From NCBI RefSeq assembly GCF_001436045.1, contig NZ_AZER01000016.1, positions 124,001 to 188,000 on the forward strand: a stretch of DNA of 64,000 nt, in the 5' to 3' direction. Each line of letters starts with the position of its first letter. Within the stretch, counting starts at the first letter, position 1. The notes beneath the pieces were generated by a model. The model had not been told where the DNA came from, made no database searches, and saw only the letters and a program-made list of their open reading frames with translations. This document shows positions 61,868 through 64,000 of this stretch, one piece after another. The stretch is from Limosilactobacillus frumenti DSM 13145 (lineage in GTDB: Bacteria; Bacillota; Bacilli; Lactobacillales; Lactobacillaceae). Made by a program: the position numbers and the translations under genes.

Positions 61868-64000
61868 CTAACCAAAGAGCCGGGCCCAGAAGCCCTTCTT
61901 CTTTGGCCTTGCTTTCTTTTCACTAGCGTCGTTATTTGAATCTTGAGGTGCATTTGTATCAGTCGCTTCCTCATATGGATTGTGTTCACCAATCCACCGG
62001 AAGAACTCCGCAGCTTTAATTTCGACGAACTTACCCCGTTTACCATTGATACCATCCACACATAGCTCAATTGGTAGTGCATTCCGGTACTTCTCAATGC
62101 TATCGGCAGTAAATCCATTGAAGGTATTTAACTTGGAAATATCAAACAATAAACTCTGGTCTGAGCTCCGGTACTTGAAGTCATCAGACTGCGTCAGGTA
62201 CAACTTAGCCCACCGGTTCCGAGAGCTTTCCTTGAAGTCATCCACGACAGTCTCTGGGAAGTAAGAAGGTACGTCCATGTCAACCATTTCATAGTAATGC
62301 TTAAAGATTTGCCGGGTCATAGCGAGGAAGTCTAACCGCCCACTTTCCTGGTTGAAGGACCGCCAAGGAGTTTCGTCATCTTCCAGTAACTCGGCCATCC
62401 GCATGACAAAGTCCTTGAATAAGGTGTTGTTAAGGGTTTGCCGGACATTGTAAATGTACTTATTGGCGTCCCCCTTCTGTGATTCGTCAATGACCTTATC
62501 AATCTGCAAGTAGTAGGTCCGCCGAGCCGTTTCACGGAGCATGGTGAAGCCAGAATCGTAGTTGGTAGTTCCAATCAATGGTGCGATGGCGTGGGGATGG
62601 TTAACCAATTCGTTCATCGTATCAACTACCAGGTGCCGACTGTACTGATCTTGTTGGAAGAAGTATGGTTCAATTTCATCCATCAGTACCGGGTAAGATG
62701 ATCCCAGCGACATGTAATGTTCCATTGCTTCGACCGTCTTGGCCTTCTTTTGTGGCGTTTGCGATGGGTAAATGGTCCCGAAGTCAATTAAGGAGCGGTC
62801 AGTATTCCAAGTTAATTGGTTAATGATTCGAAGTAACGTTGACTTACCTGAACCCGCAGTTGCTCCTAAAATCAGGAAGTTTGGCACATCGTTACCGTCT
62901 TCAGGGTTCAAACTAGCTTTAGAACGAATTTCCCACAAAAATGGCGCAGTAAAGGCATAGAGGATTGCTTCATAGAATCGTTTACCGTAGTTATCATCGT
63001 AATCAACGACGTACTGCTGGTAGCCCTTCATAACCGCTGCAATGCTCTTTAGGCCATCACGAATCTGGCTAATAGTGGCAATCTTACCAAACGGAATTGG
63101 GTGCGTCCCAGTATCGTTTGGCACAAACAAGCCACTCGCATGGTTGGCCAGGTTCCTTTCCATTGGGCGATCGTATAAGAAGGTCGTGTACTTCTTTTCG
63201 GCATCACGTTGCTGTGGCGACATACCTGATACCAGTGCTTCATGAACCTCTTTAGCAATCTTTTCCCGGGTCTTTAGTTTTGGCTTGGCTGCTCGTGGCG
63301 ATACAGACTCTTTTTGAAGATTGTAGATGGTGTCATGCTGCTTAACTGCGCGGGCAATGTTTTCTTTGTCCTGTGTGCGGTTAGTCGTCACATCTCGCAT
63401 GGCCTTAGTGATCATTTCTGGTAAGATATCATGATCGATGTCTTGCTGAACATCGTGCTTAATAATGTCTGTGACATCTTGTTCAGCGATCCTATCAGTT
63501 TGTTCGTTATCCAGAATGACTAGTGCAGAACCAGTACCATCTTCACTATCCTTTTTGCTTTCTTCAATTTGTTGCTGAGCAGCCTTTAACAAATTGGTCG
63601 AGAAAAAAGACCGTAATACTGGTTGGAGGTCCTTCTTGAAGTGGTCAGCCAGATTATTAAACAACATCCGGTCATTATCAAAGACCAGAACTTCTTCGTA
63701 TTGATTGTGTTGTTTGTCAAACGAGTGTTCATCAAGGTTAACAGAACCAAGAATAACTCGACAGTCATCATTATCAGAATTGGACAACAAGTAAAAGCGA
63801 GAATGGATCACCTGAGTTGGTGCCACTTCAATCTTAAACAGACTGTCGAGAACGTTGCTTTGATTCTGTGAGCTTAAAGCTGAAAATAGCTTGGCTGGTT
63901 TCTTGTTAGCTGCAGCCAATAACGAATTTGCTAAAGCAACTTTAGTGACCATTTCGTTACTTGAGTATTGGTGGTCAGTCTCGTTCTGACTAATGGCAAT
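61868..64000 (-). CDS. PLD-like domain fused to P-loop ATPase, 5' end missing
   Basis: 711 codons visible; the frame runs out of the window, so the N-terminus is missing. First visible part is the end of a phospholipase-D-like domain: HSRFYLLSN then RVILGSVNLDEHSFDKQHNQYEEVLVFDND, an HKD-like motif with Arg for Lys. A charged, partly coiled linker (about 100-260) leads to an ATPase: Walker A GATAGSGKSTLL (near 62,840-62,870), Walker B PVLMDEIEP, and the sensor-like IGTTNYDSG and RETARR. It ends KKKGFWARLFG. Resembles nuclease-ATPase defence proteins in layout, but no named family is recognised; a housekeeping lipid role is possible. Confidence 0.75.
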   Translation of the reverse strand: MAISQNETDHQYSSNEMVTKVALANSLLAAANKKPAKLFSALSSQNQSNVLDSLFKIEVAPTQVIHSRFYLLSNSDNDDCRVILGSVNLDEHSFDKQHNQYEEVLVFDNDRMLFNNLADHFKKDLQPVLRSFFSTNLLKAAQQQIEESKKDSEDGTGSALVILDNEQTDRIAEQDVTDIIKHDVQQDIDHDILPEMITKAMRDVTTNRTQDKENIARAVKQHDTIYNLQKESVSPRAAKPKLKTREKIAKEVHEALVSGMSPQQRDAEKKYTTFLYDRPMERNLANHASGLFVPNDTGTHPIPFGKIATISQIRDGLKSIAAVMKGYQQYVVDYDDNYGKRFYEAILYAFTAPFLWEIRSKASLNPEDGNDVPNFLILGATAGSGKSTLLRIINQLTWNTDRSLIDFGTIYPSQTPQKKAKTVEAMEHYMSLGSSYPVLMDEIEPYFFQQDQYSRHLVVDTMNELVNHPHAIAPLIGTTNYDSGFTMLRETARRTYYLQIDKVIDESQKGDANKYIYNVRQTLNNTLFKDFVMRMAELLEDDETPWRSFNQESGRLDFLAMTRQIFKHYYEMVDMDVPSYFPETVVDDFKESSRNRWAKLYLTQSDDFKYRSSDQSLLFDISKLNTFNGFTADSIEKYRNALPIELCVDGINGKRGKFVEIKAAEFFRWIGEHNPYEEATDTNAPQDSNNDASEKKARPKKKGFWARLFG

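Noticed and set aside
1-64000. CRISPR arrays, insertion sequences, prophage modules
   Set aside because: No regularly spaced direct repeats, transposase genes or phage structural genes were seen; recombinase genes are the only mobility-related genes.

Overview
This window comes from a low-to-mid GC Gram-positive bacterium of the family Lactobacillaceae, most likely a heterofermentative Limosilactobacillus relative. The basis is gene content and order (der-hup-TPR-cca, thyA-dfrA, yozE-rbgA-rnhB-dprA-topA, divergent plsY/parE-parC, sufCDSUB), strong AGGAGG ribosome binding sites, a Lactobacillus-type thymidylate synthase with an insert, a nucleoside 2-deoxyribosyltransferase and a XerS-type recombinase. 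The genus is an inference; no rRNA is present.

Positions 1-31,000 are conserved housekeeping genes, nearly all on the plus strand: ribosomal protein S1 (3' end), Der, HU, a TPR protein, CCA-adding enzyme, an ABC-F ATPase, ThyA/DHFR, a DegV-SGNH lipase-YpmS-YozE-RbgA-RNase HII-DprA-TopA run, ParE/ParC with a good LexA (SOS) box, Mn-dependent pyrophosphatase, a triosephosphate isomerase with an unusual residue, small membrane proteins, a lipase-like hydrolase and a PAS protein. Minus-strand exceptions are a degenerate tyrosine recombinase, hemolysin III, PlsY, MsrA and a patatin.

Positions 31,000-45,000 have mixed orientation: LysR/flavodoxin/cupin, hpt, three decayed genes (a frameshifted carboxymuconolactone-decarboxylase-like gene, a truncated reductase and a frameshifted diaminopropionate ammonia-lyase), MgtC, the AmaP-DUF2273-Asp23 envelope-stress operon, lipoate ligase, a CorC/HlyC transporter, a solute-binding lipoprotein paired with an enolase-superfamily dehydratase, XerS and tRNA-Pro.

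Positions 45,000-53,000 are accessory in character. Four copies of the 15-mer ATATTATGTAAACTA lie between genes, all in one orientation. Each contains TTATGTAAACT, which as I recall it is the XerD-binding arm of the Firmicutes dif site, preceded by an A/T-rich 6-bp centre and a poorly conserved other arm. Two copies bracket a recombinase with only the catalytic domain plus an acetyltransferase. Two bracket a HAD phosphatase. The stretch between the pairs holds UspA, TetR, a tandem-HTH-like small protein, a membrane protein overlapping a sortase, MsrB and tRNA-Arg. Gene orientation changes from mostly plus (left) to mostly minus (right) across this part, so it may lie near the replication terminus, and the repeats may mark Xer-mediated insertions. 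This is the most interesting signal in the window.

Positions 53,000-64,000 are minus-strand genes: nucleoside deoxyribosyltransferase, a complete SUF iron-sulfur operon (sufC-D-S-U-B plus a DUF59 factor), a DUF915 hydrolase with a 51-residue partner, a DUF421/DUF3290 membrane pair, and a large protein, cut by the window end, that joins a phospholipase-D-like domain to a P-loop ATPase.
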